Below, piece by piece: positions 54,678 through 64,000 of a stretch of 64,000 bases of DNA. A program made the translations under genes and the position numbers. Positions within the stretch are counted from its first letter, which is position 1. Each line of letters starts with the position of its first letter. The stretch lies in assembly GCA_030411725.1 (NCBI GenBank), contig MU839842.1, positions 744,001 to 808,000 on the forward strand. The letters run 5' to 3'. Under the pieces are notes generated by a model. The model searched no databases. It was not told where the DNA came from and worked only from the letters and a program-made list of their open reading frames with translations. The stretch comes from Echria macrotheca (Eukaryota; Ascomycota; Sordariomycetes; Sordariales; Schizotheciaceae).

Positions 54678-55740
54678 CTAGTACCGGGAATGACGGTTCG
54701 GGCTGGGCGAGAACGAGTGCTCGTAGGCACTGGACTGCGCATAGGGGTCGTCGTTGTACACGGTCGTTCGACGGTCCTCCTCGGGAAGTAATTCCTTGAC
54801 CTCCCAGTTGTTCATGCGCGTGCCAACCGAAAACTCCAGATCCTCCTTAGTGATCGAATCCCAATACTTGTAGACCATCATGACAGCGAGCAGATTGCAT
54901 GTTGTCGCGAAGAACAGCCCATCGAGGTAATGGCTCACCGCATTGCAGAGCGGCCTGCTGAAAGCGTACAGGATGACCTGTCCGATAATGAAAAAAAAGC
55001 TGCCAAAGGCAATGTCTCCCAGTGGCCACCGATCCTGCAGCGTACGCGTGACAAGCAGGATCTGCATTACCACGTATATGAACAGCTGGATGGCGTTGAG
55101 AAGATACAGCACCACAAACAGGCCAACCGTATTCGTCGGTCCAAGACCAGCCCATGTCATAAATGTTGCCAGCGAGACGAGAAACGAGATGACGAACGCC
55201 ACAGCCGAGCAAAGACGCAGCATCCAGAGCGACAACGGTGTCCCGTCTTCGTACAGTTGGAAGCCGACGAAGCCGTTGATCAGCAGACAGGTGACGAGGG
55301 CCGACGAGAGTCCGTTTTGTATGGCGACGAAATACGGGTAGGGATTCGACCGCGGCGGAATCACTCCAGCATCGATGCACAGAGAGAGGAAGGTGAGAAG
55401 CATGTATATGTAGAAGAAAGTTGTGATCTCCTTGCGACCTATTCGCGACCGCTCGTCAGTATAGTTCCCATCGCGAAAGGTACGGAGCCCGAAAGAACAT
55501 ACCAACAGCTGTAAACTTCCCCCGAACATGCAGAATCATGGTGACGGTCATGACCAGGGCCACGATATGCATCGCGCTCGCGGCGCCCTGGAAGATGATG
55601 GTGTTGGCCAGCTCGATATTCCGCGCGAAGCAGTCGGGCTCAATCCCGACGCCACTCGTGATGGAGGTTATGGGTCCTATTGACGAGCATAGCGGCAGCG
55701 GTGCCATGCGGCAGATATCCATGAAGTCGCCGAACGGCAT
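54678..55740 (-). CDS. chs7: chitin synthase export chaperone Chs7, 2 exons
   Basis: Exons 55740-55503 and 55438-54678 give 332 residues, the usual size. The 64-nt intron is GTATGT...GAATAG. The N-terminus MPFGDFMDICRMAPLPLC, then CFARNIELANTIIFQGA, is the conserved Chs7 lead-in. Seven hydrophobic segments follow, with NGFVGFQLYEDGTPLS and DRWPLGDIAFG between them and the cytosolic end SITKEDLEFSVGTRMNNWEV-KELLPE near residue 300. Chs7 is an ER membrane protein needed for folding and ER exit of chitin synthase (Chs3 in yeast). Confidence 0.97.
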
Positions 55741-58700
55741 GGTTGCGAAGGCCTCTCGTGGCAGGCCACCAGTCGGTCAGAAAGCGGAGGGACGATGACG
55801 GCTTCAAGATCGGTGTCCACGTCGAAGTGGGCGCAAAAGATGGCGACAGCGGAGAGGATAAAAATCCTATCGGGTTAAAAGATGGGTGGATTTCGGTAAG
55901 ACGACGTCGTCGACGCGGATACGAGCAGGAATGCCGAGGCCAGATGTCTCGTGTCGGGTCGCGATGTTTGGCCAACACAAATCTCGTCCTCTGCGACCCG
56001 GCGACGGTGCGACAGATGGGATTCCGAACGAGGGGTAAGGATAAGCAGCGCGAAGAGAAAGACAAAACGAAAGTGGGATGTCTATCAGCGAGCGTGTGGC
56101 TTGTCGACGGCGAGCCGTTGGTTGTGACGTGCGGAGGCTCAGAGGAGCAATCTGCGTTGCTGTGGAAAAAGCAGGGTGGGCCTGCGCCTCGCATCAAAAG
56201 CGTCTCGCCAAATTAGCCTGATCGGGTGTCTCCGCTGTTGATTGGCTCGGCAACACCCGGTTCTCCTGACTGTTTCCGGACTAGCGCCCCTGCCCCACCT
56301 TTCACTTCAGATCACAACCTTGACTGTAAACACTCAAACACAACCGCTCACAAACGAGGCTGCGGCAATGTTTCGGCTTCTTCCTACGACGCATAGAGGA
56401 CGTAAAGCCTGAAGCAAACTTGCAGCTCGCTGACTCCCATGTTTTTACTGTGTGTGTGTGCACATGAGTTTATTGAAGACTCTGTCTCTCATCTGTATTC
56501 ATGTTATTTAGACGAGACCTGCAAAGGAGACAAATCATCGTGGTTCAGATGTTTCTGAGAGGGTTCTGTTCCAACCACTTGGGTGAGATTTGGTGTTTTG
56601 AAGTTCCTATGTTCTGTGCTCTCAATCGCTCCGTTTATTTAATTAACCATTCACTCGTTCATCGATTGTGAAAATCAGATATTCCATCAAAATCGTTCAA
56701 GTTGATGCATATATGAAAGATGATCAAAGTGCTCACCTAACTAAATAGGTAGGTAGAGCTGCTCATAAATTGAGTCGAGAGTCCCAAGTTTGTTCATACA
56801 GCGGAGAAGTCCGGAGGGTTCATGTCCCCAAATCCAATTTTATTCCTTTCAGCAGAGTGCTCACATTCTTTAGCATTGGTCTGTTTGTGAATTCGATAGC
56901 CGAGACCGAACTATTCATCGGGACGTCCAGTCACCACATGGTCAAAGTATAGTCGATGTACTTGGATCCCAATCCCAGCCAGAAAGATCAATATTCAACA
57001 GGTGTCAATATTGGCGTCATGTCACCCACAGACAGCTGCTTTATGAAATAGATATTTTTAATTCTTTGACATAAAGTGATACATGCGCTGCTCCTCTTGA
57101 CAACCACAAGTGCGGTTCCATAGCTCCCCCGCAGCTAATTTAAAAAAGAAGAAAAAAGGTACAGACGACTCGCATCGACGAACTTCACTTCGCGGTAACC
57201 TAGACCGAGGTTCGCAATATAACATGGACAAAGGCATAGCAAATAGCTGCAGATGCATACTTCGAAGACACATTTTAGAGTGAAATAGGTTTACTTGTTC
57301 TTGCTCTAGGGACATGATTTATAATAATGCAGCAGATATATTCAGTACATACTCCGTGGGTATATCCGTAAGGATTTGGCAAATATTCTTTTACTTTTTC
57401 TTTTTTCTCTTTTCTCTTCCTTTCAGAGTTACCTGGTAAGTTGTAGACGCCCCGGAGACGCAGCAGGTCTTTCCTTACCATTATGATAAAGTTTAAGTCG
57501 GAATTTGTTACAATCTTACTCCAGGAGACACTGCTATGTTGCGAGCTCAAACTACTTCTGGGCTCTTAAACCACCCGCTGTGTGCCAAAGTCTTCATGGA
57601 ACTTGGTTTCTGTGAATTTGTTAGAATTGTCATCGGCATCATCGCCATCATCACCTATTCCGATAAGCTTAAGAAACCTAACGACTCTGCAGTCTCTGCA
57701 GCCTCGATGCCGTTTGGTCAAATTCTACTTGACAACCGTTGCGCCTTCCAACCACGACACTAGTCATCCTATCCAAGAACGGACTGCATTTTCAAGACTC
57801 AACCACGCCTATACGAGAAAGTATAAAGTCTCAGCTTGGCTGGAGGAGATAGTTGAATATTGCTTTGCCGGCTGGTCCTGCTGAAAGGACAAACAAATCG
57901 AGGATGGATATTGGGGCCAAAGCAGGTCCAACGATGAGGTATAAGTATAGCGGCACAACTTCAGTGATCGGTATGGTATCATTTAAAATGTGACACTTAG
58001 CGACTATATTCGGCGATGTGTGCGACATCATTCATGGATACAGACATTGCCTATGTGTCACTTCTTTCCTCCGCACCTCCCTAAAATATCTGCACTAGCA
58101 ACGTAACTCAGGGTTGATGTCAGGAAAGTAGATACGTTACCTATTTTCATCCAAGTCACATTACAAGATGCCTAACTCAAGAACCAACGTGTTTATGTCT
58201 CGAAATCTTGAATTGGAACTGATGTTTCCCATCTCATGTTTGATTCAAAGAACCTGTACGCAGACTTCTACTACCACAACACGCTGTTGGCTCTCGACTT
58301 CGAATGAATGCATGATGCTGCGGCGATCGAATGCACTGTTTACGCTCCACGGCAGTGGAATCATTTCTCCCCAGACGAAAGTAGGACGTAACTCCCAGAA
58401 CATGTTCCGAGGAAATAGATTGCCAAAGATGAGGCAAGACTGCAAGAAGAAGTTGCCCAAAACTGAGATTGGTGGACAGATTCTGGTTTGGTCTGACGAT
58501 GTTGAGTTCTGCCTCCGACTCTCTCGCTCTGCAAGTTTCACAGCTCACCACTGTGTGGTTCTTGAATCTTGACGACCTTTTCACAATGCAGCCTACCCAG
58601 GTGTATTTTGTTTTTATCGGAGGACAAAATCACTCCGTATTATCATCTCAATTGGACATATTGTGCTGGTCAGAGTTGGAGAGTTTAATTCAGAGTGGAT

Positions 58701-61700
58701 AGAATTTCCGAAGGGACATATGTTTACGCCTTCTAGGTTCAACATTAATACTTTACAGCTTGAAGGTCTCAATGTCCAACGGGTCTCTAGGGGCACCTGG
58801 GCTTTGACTACCGTGGCTTGCTTGGTAAGGAGGCTTTCACGCTACAGGTCTGTACCTATGCCCCCTCTTGAAGATGATACCACTCACCACCCTCCGCTCC
58901 CGTCTCTGCTGACGCCTCGGTTTGTCATCCTGCCCGTGTGCACAGCAATCTAATACAGCGCCATAAGAGGCGGTGCCAGGTACGCAGCTCGCCACACACA
59001 TAGTCGACACGTCGTCAAGTGACTACGCATCGCATTCGAGATTAAGCGTCCCCGCCCGGATAAATACGCGTCGGGAAGGACGAGACGACTGGCCTGTTTG
59101 AAGTTGACCCAGCAAGTTGGAACGAAGGCAACGGAGAAAGAGGGTGTACACGGTGCGGGCAGCCATCTGCGGCATGGCTCTCGGTAAAATAGAGAGCGGC
59201 GATTCCTCGTCTGTGGGCAGTTCCATAGGCTGGGTTCGGCCGTGTTGCTATTTCGGCTGAACAGTATTCGAATACCGCCAAGGCGGATATACCCGGACAA
59301 TTTTGACTTCAGCTCAGTTTCGGAGAGGTCTAGAAGGTTAGAAGCCAATCCGGACTTTGGAATCAAAACCTCCAAAAGTTCCCCGCCCAACGGAGCCTGA
59401 GCATCTCACTCAGACTCTTCTCGGGATGACGGCTGGTTACTGGTTTGCTCGCAACTGCAATGCTTATTCCTGCATGTTTCGGTGCACATTGTTTGCTGGC
59501 AGCTTGTTAGCACTGCGGCGCTGAGTCAGTGCTGGAATCTGTCCTCCGTTCTGTCCTCCGAGCGTGCCGGAGCGCAGCGGGCCGGCACAGATCTGCGACG
59601 GAGGATTCGCAGCGCGCCGGACAGGGCGGCCCTTGGTGGGTCTGTGCCATGTCAGCCCGAGCCAACCCCGCTGAAAAGTTACTAACAGCAGGGGGCCGCA
59701 TAAGGCACGCCGTTGCCACTGAGATGTTTAACTTCGTAAAGTGAGATTTTGTTACGACTCAGCAAACTGATTTCTCTTTGAAAACCTATCAGACGCAGAG
59801 TTATCCTCGCCGACTGAGTGGTCTAGCGACTGGACGCGAGATGCGGAGCGAAGGACCGCTCCACCAGTAAATCACCCCGCCAAATGACGTAGGATATTCG
59901 GTGGCGCTCGCTTCTGGGCGTCTGCCGAGATTGCCGAGCTTGCTGGTGCCGGCGCGACACATCGACTTCGGTGAGCCACGATGTCCCTGCCCCGGCTCCC
60001 TCCATGCCATCGGGACGACGGTTTGGATCATAAAAGGCACCACCTCGCCGAGGCCGGCCGAGAGCCGGACTACCTTTCGGAGCCGTTCGGTCTCGACGAT
60101 TGTGTGCTGACTGTGGACTTGGCAATGCTACCGGGATTGACGAACAGGGTGAGACCTGGCGGCCACCAAGGGCGTGGAAGCGATCCAGACGGGTTGAAAC
60201 ACGACGCAGATCAGGGCGATGCCGTGCCTGGCGCGCCTGACCGATTCAGCTGGCGGCGTGGGTGCACCCCGCCCTGAAAAAAAGTCTTCTGCCTTGATGT
60301 TGGGCTGGCTTGAGGCCATTCTGCGCAGGCCGTTTGACATGACGCCCTGATTCACGCAATCACCTTGGCAGAGCGAGGAAAAGCCAGTTTTGATCATGGT
60401 GAAGCCCGGTCGCCATGGTTACAATAGCTACCAGTGGATGGACGATCGGTGCTGAGTTTTGGTTCCGTGGACGGGAGCACGAGGTCGAGAAAAGCTCAGC
60501 GGGACACAGTGGTTTGCTGGGAGACACCCCGCTGTCATTGGGGTTACCCCACCTTGGATGGTCAGGCCCTGGTGGAGGGCAGGGATCCGTGGATACCGTC
60601 GTCGCAAATACATCATACCACCAGGAACGTCGATCATGGCGTTTACACTACTCCTGCGGCTCACCCGGGCCTTTCTAGGTTCAACCTCGAAGTTGACTCA
60701 AACCATCTGTAGAGGGTTTGATGTTTTATGCAATCTACTCTTGCCGCGCCTTCGCTCTTCGCTGCCGCACGCCCACTGCCCGACACGTTCTTCCGCTTCC
60801 GCTGAGAATCCCGGTCATCGTGTCTCTCAAGCCGTCTGTCCAGTCCTGCCGCTGCTGCTGCCTCCCCGCCCCGCGGGCGCGTGCCCAACCTTGTGACCAT
60901 TGCGGGCATTCGAGACAACTGTCGACCCAGACAGGACTGCTTGGTCGACAGACGGAACCACGGACCAGTCGGCAGGCCCCTTCCCTCGCCGCACTCTTGC
61001 GCCAGCTCAACTCGCATCGTGAGTGGTTCCCCGCCTAGGCCTTCGCACACTCAGCGACACCGACTCAATCCCGTTTTGATCCCGTCGCCCTGTCTGGCGT
61101 AGCTCGCGGCACTTCGTCTCAGGCGTCCGTCCCTGGCCCTGTCCCTGACACTGTGAGAAAACACGCTGCGGTGCTTGATCGTCGGGTGTTGCCAGCGAGA
61201 GACGCGGTTGGAATTGGAGAATCGCATCCCGCCAGCCTGTGCGACCCGGATCCTGGAGGACGAGGCTTGGAACACACATAAACACCCGCGCATAGCACTT
61301 CGTACGTACAAATAATAATGAGGCTGCTATGATTCAGGTGCGCCAGGTACGTGCTCTTTCCCGTCGCTGTCTTATCCCTTAGTCGGCCCTTCCGCCCTGT
61401 TTCCCTCTTTGGCTTTTTCTGTCTGTCCCTTCGCCATCCTACCTCGCTCCCTTTTCTCAGCTGGACCTACACCGCACCTCTTGGCGCCAGGTTGTCTGAA
61501 GCTACGGACGTCCATTGCTTCTTCCCCCGCGCTAGCATGTCGAGGGCAACAACGTATCCCCAGAAAGGCGACCTCTGGTTGTGAGCTTGTCTTGGACCAC
61601 CATGCTTGCCTGCCATGGCGCTTCGAGACCCTCACCACGCCCATGCACTGGGCAGGCGCCCGCACTCGTGGATACCCTCATCTTCGACGGCCGGCGCCCT

Positions 61701-61942
61701 GGACCTCATCACGCGAAACCAGCACGCCCTTACTGGGCACGCCCTGCAGCCCATCTCTGCGTTTAGCATCAGTACCTCGACGGGCATGTTCGAGTTGGGC
61801 GATGCCCTCCCGTTTATGCCTGGTTGCTGTGTGTTGTCCTTTCTTTGTTCTTTTAGCTCAACAACACCGCATATCTGTCTTACATGATGCGCCTTGGCTT
61901 GCTTTTACCTTTCCACCGGCTTTCTGCTGGACCACTACCGAG
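55741..61942. other. 6.2-kb gene-poor region upstream of CHS7 and the arrestin gene
   Basis: I find no recognisable gene on either strand. 56220-58900 is moderately A+T-rich with short unrelated frames. 59500-61900 is G+C-rich, and from about 60720 becomes CT-rich, compatible with promoter and long 5' UTR of the plus-strand arrestin gene. A small frame at 61606 (MALRDPHHAHALGRRP...) may be an upstream exon of that gene. Confidence 0.45.
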
Positions 61943-64000
61943 ATGCCGTTCTCGTTCCGCCAGAGTCTCTTGTCTAACCGGTGCGCCATGACACTTACAG
62001 GTTCCGAACACGATCGCCTCCGCCCGCTGCCATACTACGAGTCTGTCCACGGGGCTGTTTACTACACTCCGGACACCCCAACCGACACACGGCGCCACAC
62101 GATCGACCCGTCCTTCCCGCCGCCGCTCATCCAGCCCCGCCAACGGCGGCCCCACTCCATACATATCGTTTCCTATCCAGCGGGATTCGTACCCTACGAC
62201 CTCCGCCCGAATCCTCCTACACCTAGACGGGCACCCCTAGACCGAGAAAGACGCGAGAAGCCGACCAAGAAGGAACGAAAAGAGGAGAAAAGACAAAAAA
62301 AGGCCGAAGCGAAGGCGAGGCGCGAAAAGGAGCAGAAAGGCGAAAAGAGGAGGTCGCTCCGGTCTCTGCCTCCGAGTGGAGATCGCGTTAGTAAGGTCCT
62401 CGGCAAGATCTTGGCCGTCTTTTCTGTCACGCCCAAATCCCCAGCTACTGTTTCCGCTACATCCATACCGAAGGAACGGCCGCGACCCTCGAGCTTTATC
62501 GGTTTTGCTCGCCGTCTCTCAAGGTCTGGGCCTCCGGCTATAGAGGTTTTAGAGCCCACTCTCCCCCAGCCGCCAGAAATCCAAGTTAGTAGAGACGATC
62601 GCCCTCCTGACCTGGTTTTAAGAGAGCAACCTGAAGAAGAAGAAGAAGAAGAACAGGTTGAGCAGCAGGCCGACGCACAATCTACCATGGCGACCGGTGC
62701 CATCCCGCGGGTCCCTGGCACGAGGATCGGCAGCCCAGCAAACAGAAATAGCATGATTTCTACGCGGTCCGCCAAGAACACGATTAGTTCTTCCGTCACA
62801 GAACTTCCTAGACCTGTAGCTTCCGCAGGCGGAGTGACGTGCTCCATCATTCTCGCCGAGCCCAATGTCTTCTTGTCCGGTTTCGACCACGACCACCACA
62901 CACGGCGGGATGGCCAGGGTGCTAGCGCACTGTTGCGAGGGAAGCTGCAGATCAACGTCTCGAAAAGCATCAAAGTCAAATCCGTGACGCTGAAGCTCAT
63001 CGGGAGAGCGAGGACGGAATGGCCCGAGGGCATCCCGCCCGCCAAGGTTCAAACATTCGAAGAGCAGACATTGCGGGCGCAGTCGGTCATCTTCTTTCAC
63101 GCGGTGCAAAACGTGGAGTGGGAGACGGAGTACGGAAACCAGTGCACAGTCTCGCTCAAGCCTTGTCCAGAACACCGCGGTAACATTAGGGGCTCGATGT
63201 ATTCGACCCAATCCAACAACTCCAACAACTCGCTGCATCTTCCGATGAGGTCCAGATTTTCCGCAAATTTCTCGGGCAACCATGACAACCTGAGCGCCAA
63301 AGACATTAAACGGCTCTCACTCAATTCTGTCAAGTCCCGGAGTTTTGGGAAGGGGGATTCGCCCCTCGCCAACCAAGTCCAGGCCAAGGGATACAAGGTG
63401 TTCCCTCCTGGGTTGTACGAATACGCGTTCGAGCTCCCGATTGACCATTCCCAGCTGGAAACCATCAAGCTTCAGTATGGGTCGGTCAAGTGGGACCTCG
63501 AGACAACCGTGGAGCGCGCTGGCGCTTTCAAGACGAACCTGCATGGAAAGAAGGAGGTGTCGATTGTCCGGCTGCCAGACCAGATGTCTCTCGAGATGTC
63601 AGAACCCATCTCGATCAGCAGACAATGGGAGGACCAGCTGCACTACGACATCATGATTTCGGGCAAGAGCTTTCCCATTGGGACAAAAATTCCGATTGCG
63701 TTCAAGCTCACCCCGCTAGCCAAGGTGCAGGTGCACAAGCTCAAGGTCTTTGTTACCGAAAGTATCGAGTACTGGACAACGGATAGGAAGGTGACGCGGA
63801 AGGATAATGGCCGCAAAATTCTCCTGCTCGAGAAATCGGCCGGGAAGCCACTGGACAAGCAGTTCAGTGCCAGTGAGATTCGTGTGGTGTCGGGAGGGGA
63901 GCTTCAGCCCGAGCAGCGAGAAGAAGCTCGTCGGTCGGCGTCAACCCGCCGCAGGCTTATGGCGGAGCGTACAAACCGTGCCCCGGATCCCCTGCCAGAA
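61943..64000 (+). CDS. arrestin-domain protein (ART-type trafficking adaptor), 5' part only
   Basis: The frame is open from 61943 to the window end without a stop (686 codons seen), so the 3' end is missing. The N-terminal extension includes a highly charged Lys/Arg/Glu helix (about residues 110-150) and a GAA repeat coding seven glutamates (62633-62653). The arrestin N-domain begins near residue 290: SIILAEPNVFLSGF, LLRGKLQINVSKSIKVKSVTLKLIGRA, and later YKVFPPGLYEYAFELPI, the P-x-G-x-Y-x-Y-x-F-x-L/P block of the fold. The second arrestin domain follows, with SGKSFPIGTKIPIAFKL. Such proteins link Rsp5/Nedd4 ligases to plasma-membrane transporters for endocytosis. An in-frame Met at 61988 is an alternative start. 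The frame is also open upstream to 61857, just after a TTCTTTGTTCTTTTAG acceptor-like sequence. Confidence 0.85.
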   Translation, partial: MPFSFRQSLLSNRCAMTLTGSEHDRLRPLPYYESVHGAVYYTPDTPTDTRRHTIDPSFPPPLIQPRQRRPHSIHIVSYPAGFVPYDLRPNPPTPRRAPLDRERREKPTKKERKEEKRQKKAEAKARREKEQKGEKRRSLRSLPPSGDRVSKVLGKILAVFSVTPKSPATVSATSIPKERPRPSSFIGFARRLSRSGPPAIEVLEPTLPQPPEIQVSRDDRPPDLVLREQPEEEEEEEQVEQQADAQSTMATGAIPRVPGTRIGSPANRNSMISTRSAKNTISSSVTELPRPVASAGGVTCSIILAEPNVFLSGFDHDHHTRRDGQGASALLRGKLQINVSKSIKVKSVTLKLIGRARTEWPEGIPPAKVQTFEEQTLRAQSVIFFHAVQNVEWETEYGNQCTVSLKPCPEHRGNIRGSMYSTQSNNSNNSLHLPMRSRFSANFSGNHDNLSAKDIKRLSLNSVKSRSFGKGDSPLANQVQAKGYKVFPPGLYEYAFELPIDHSQLETIKLQYGSVKWDLETTVERAGAFKTNLHGKKEVSIVRLPDQMSLEMSEPISISRQWEDQLHYDIMISGKSFPIGTKIPIAFKLTPLAKVQVHKLKVFVTESIEYWTTDRKVTRKDNGRKILLLEKSAGKPLDKQFSASEIRVVSGGELQPEQREEARRSASTRRRLMAERTNRAPDPLPE

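Noticed and set aside
59800..59870. Segment with GAGTGGTCTAGCG resembling a tRNA box A
   Set aside because: No matching box B, acceptor stem or anticodon arm follows.
62194..63283. Minus-strand frames of 283 and 221 codons
   Set aside because: Antisense to the arrestin gene, whose plus-strand frame stays open to the window end and shows arrestin blocks.
1..64000. CRISPR arrays, bacterial operons, riboswitches or rho-independent terminators
   Set aside because: The sequence is eukaryotic (spliced genes, LTR elements), and no regular direct-repeat/spacer array is present.

Overview
The window looks like chromosomal DNA of a filamentous ascomycete (Pezizomycotina, most likely Sordariomycetes). 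The genes carry short introns of about 45-75 nt with GT donors, CTAAC-like branch points and AG acceptors. Single-copy fungal genes are recognisable (CHS7, MVP1, DCN1, mitochondrial uL15 and bS6). A 12-kb island is so rich in A+T and TpA that repeat-induced point mutation (RIP) is the natural explanation. The order Sordariales is my inference from the protein flavour only.

The left 37 kb is an accessory compartment. It holds an intron-containing tRNA-Lys(UUU), an alpha/beta hydrolase, a glutathione S-transferase tail-to-tail with a HET-like gene, a small double zinc-finger protein, a tiny glycine-rich ORF with an N-myristoylation-like start, a five-exon flavin monooxygenase, and a two-exon protein of unknown function. 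At about 14.8-26.8 kb lies a nested transposon island. An element with inverted ends was split by a Ty3/gypsy LTR retrotransposon at 15003-25692. That element has 204-bp LTRs, a TTACA target duplication, a tRNA primer site and stop-ridden but readable RT and integrase remnants. A solo LTR of the same family sits at 26035-26242 with its own TTAAG duplication.

Beside the island is the most interesting locus. A DUF7580-subtilisin protein (minus strand) and a 2106-residue zinc-finger/P-loop NTPase (NACHT-like)/ankyrin protein (plus strand) are transcribed head to head from a 928-bp intergenic region. Both have intact catalytic or nucleotide-binding motifs. The arrangement suggests a paired NLR-type surveillance/effector module, which is inference.

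The right 27 kb is core genome: uL15m, MVP1 sorting nexin, DCN1 neddylation ligase, bS6m (MRP17), a large DUF3716 coiled-coil protein, the CHS7 chaperone, and the 5' part of an arrestin-type adaptor that runs off the window. Intergenic regions here are long, especially 55.7-61.9 kb. A poly-G/poly-C block with an N gap near 46.6-46.8 kb is probably an assembly fault.

Exon boundaries were worked out by hand from splice-site consensus and reading-frame phase. No alignment or transcript evidence was available, and family assignments come from recognised motifs and remembered family resemblance.
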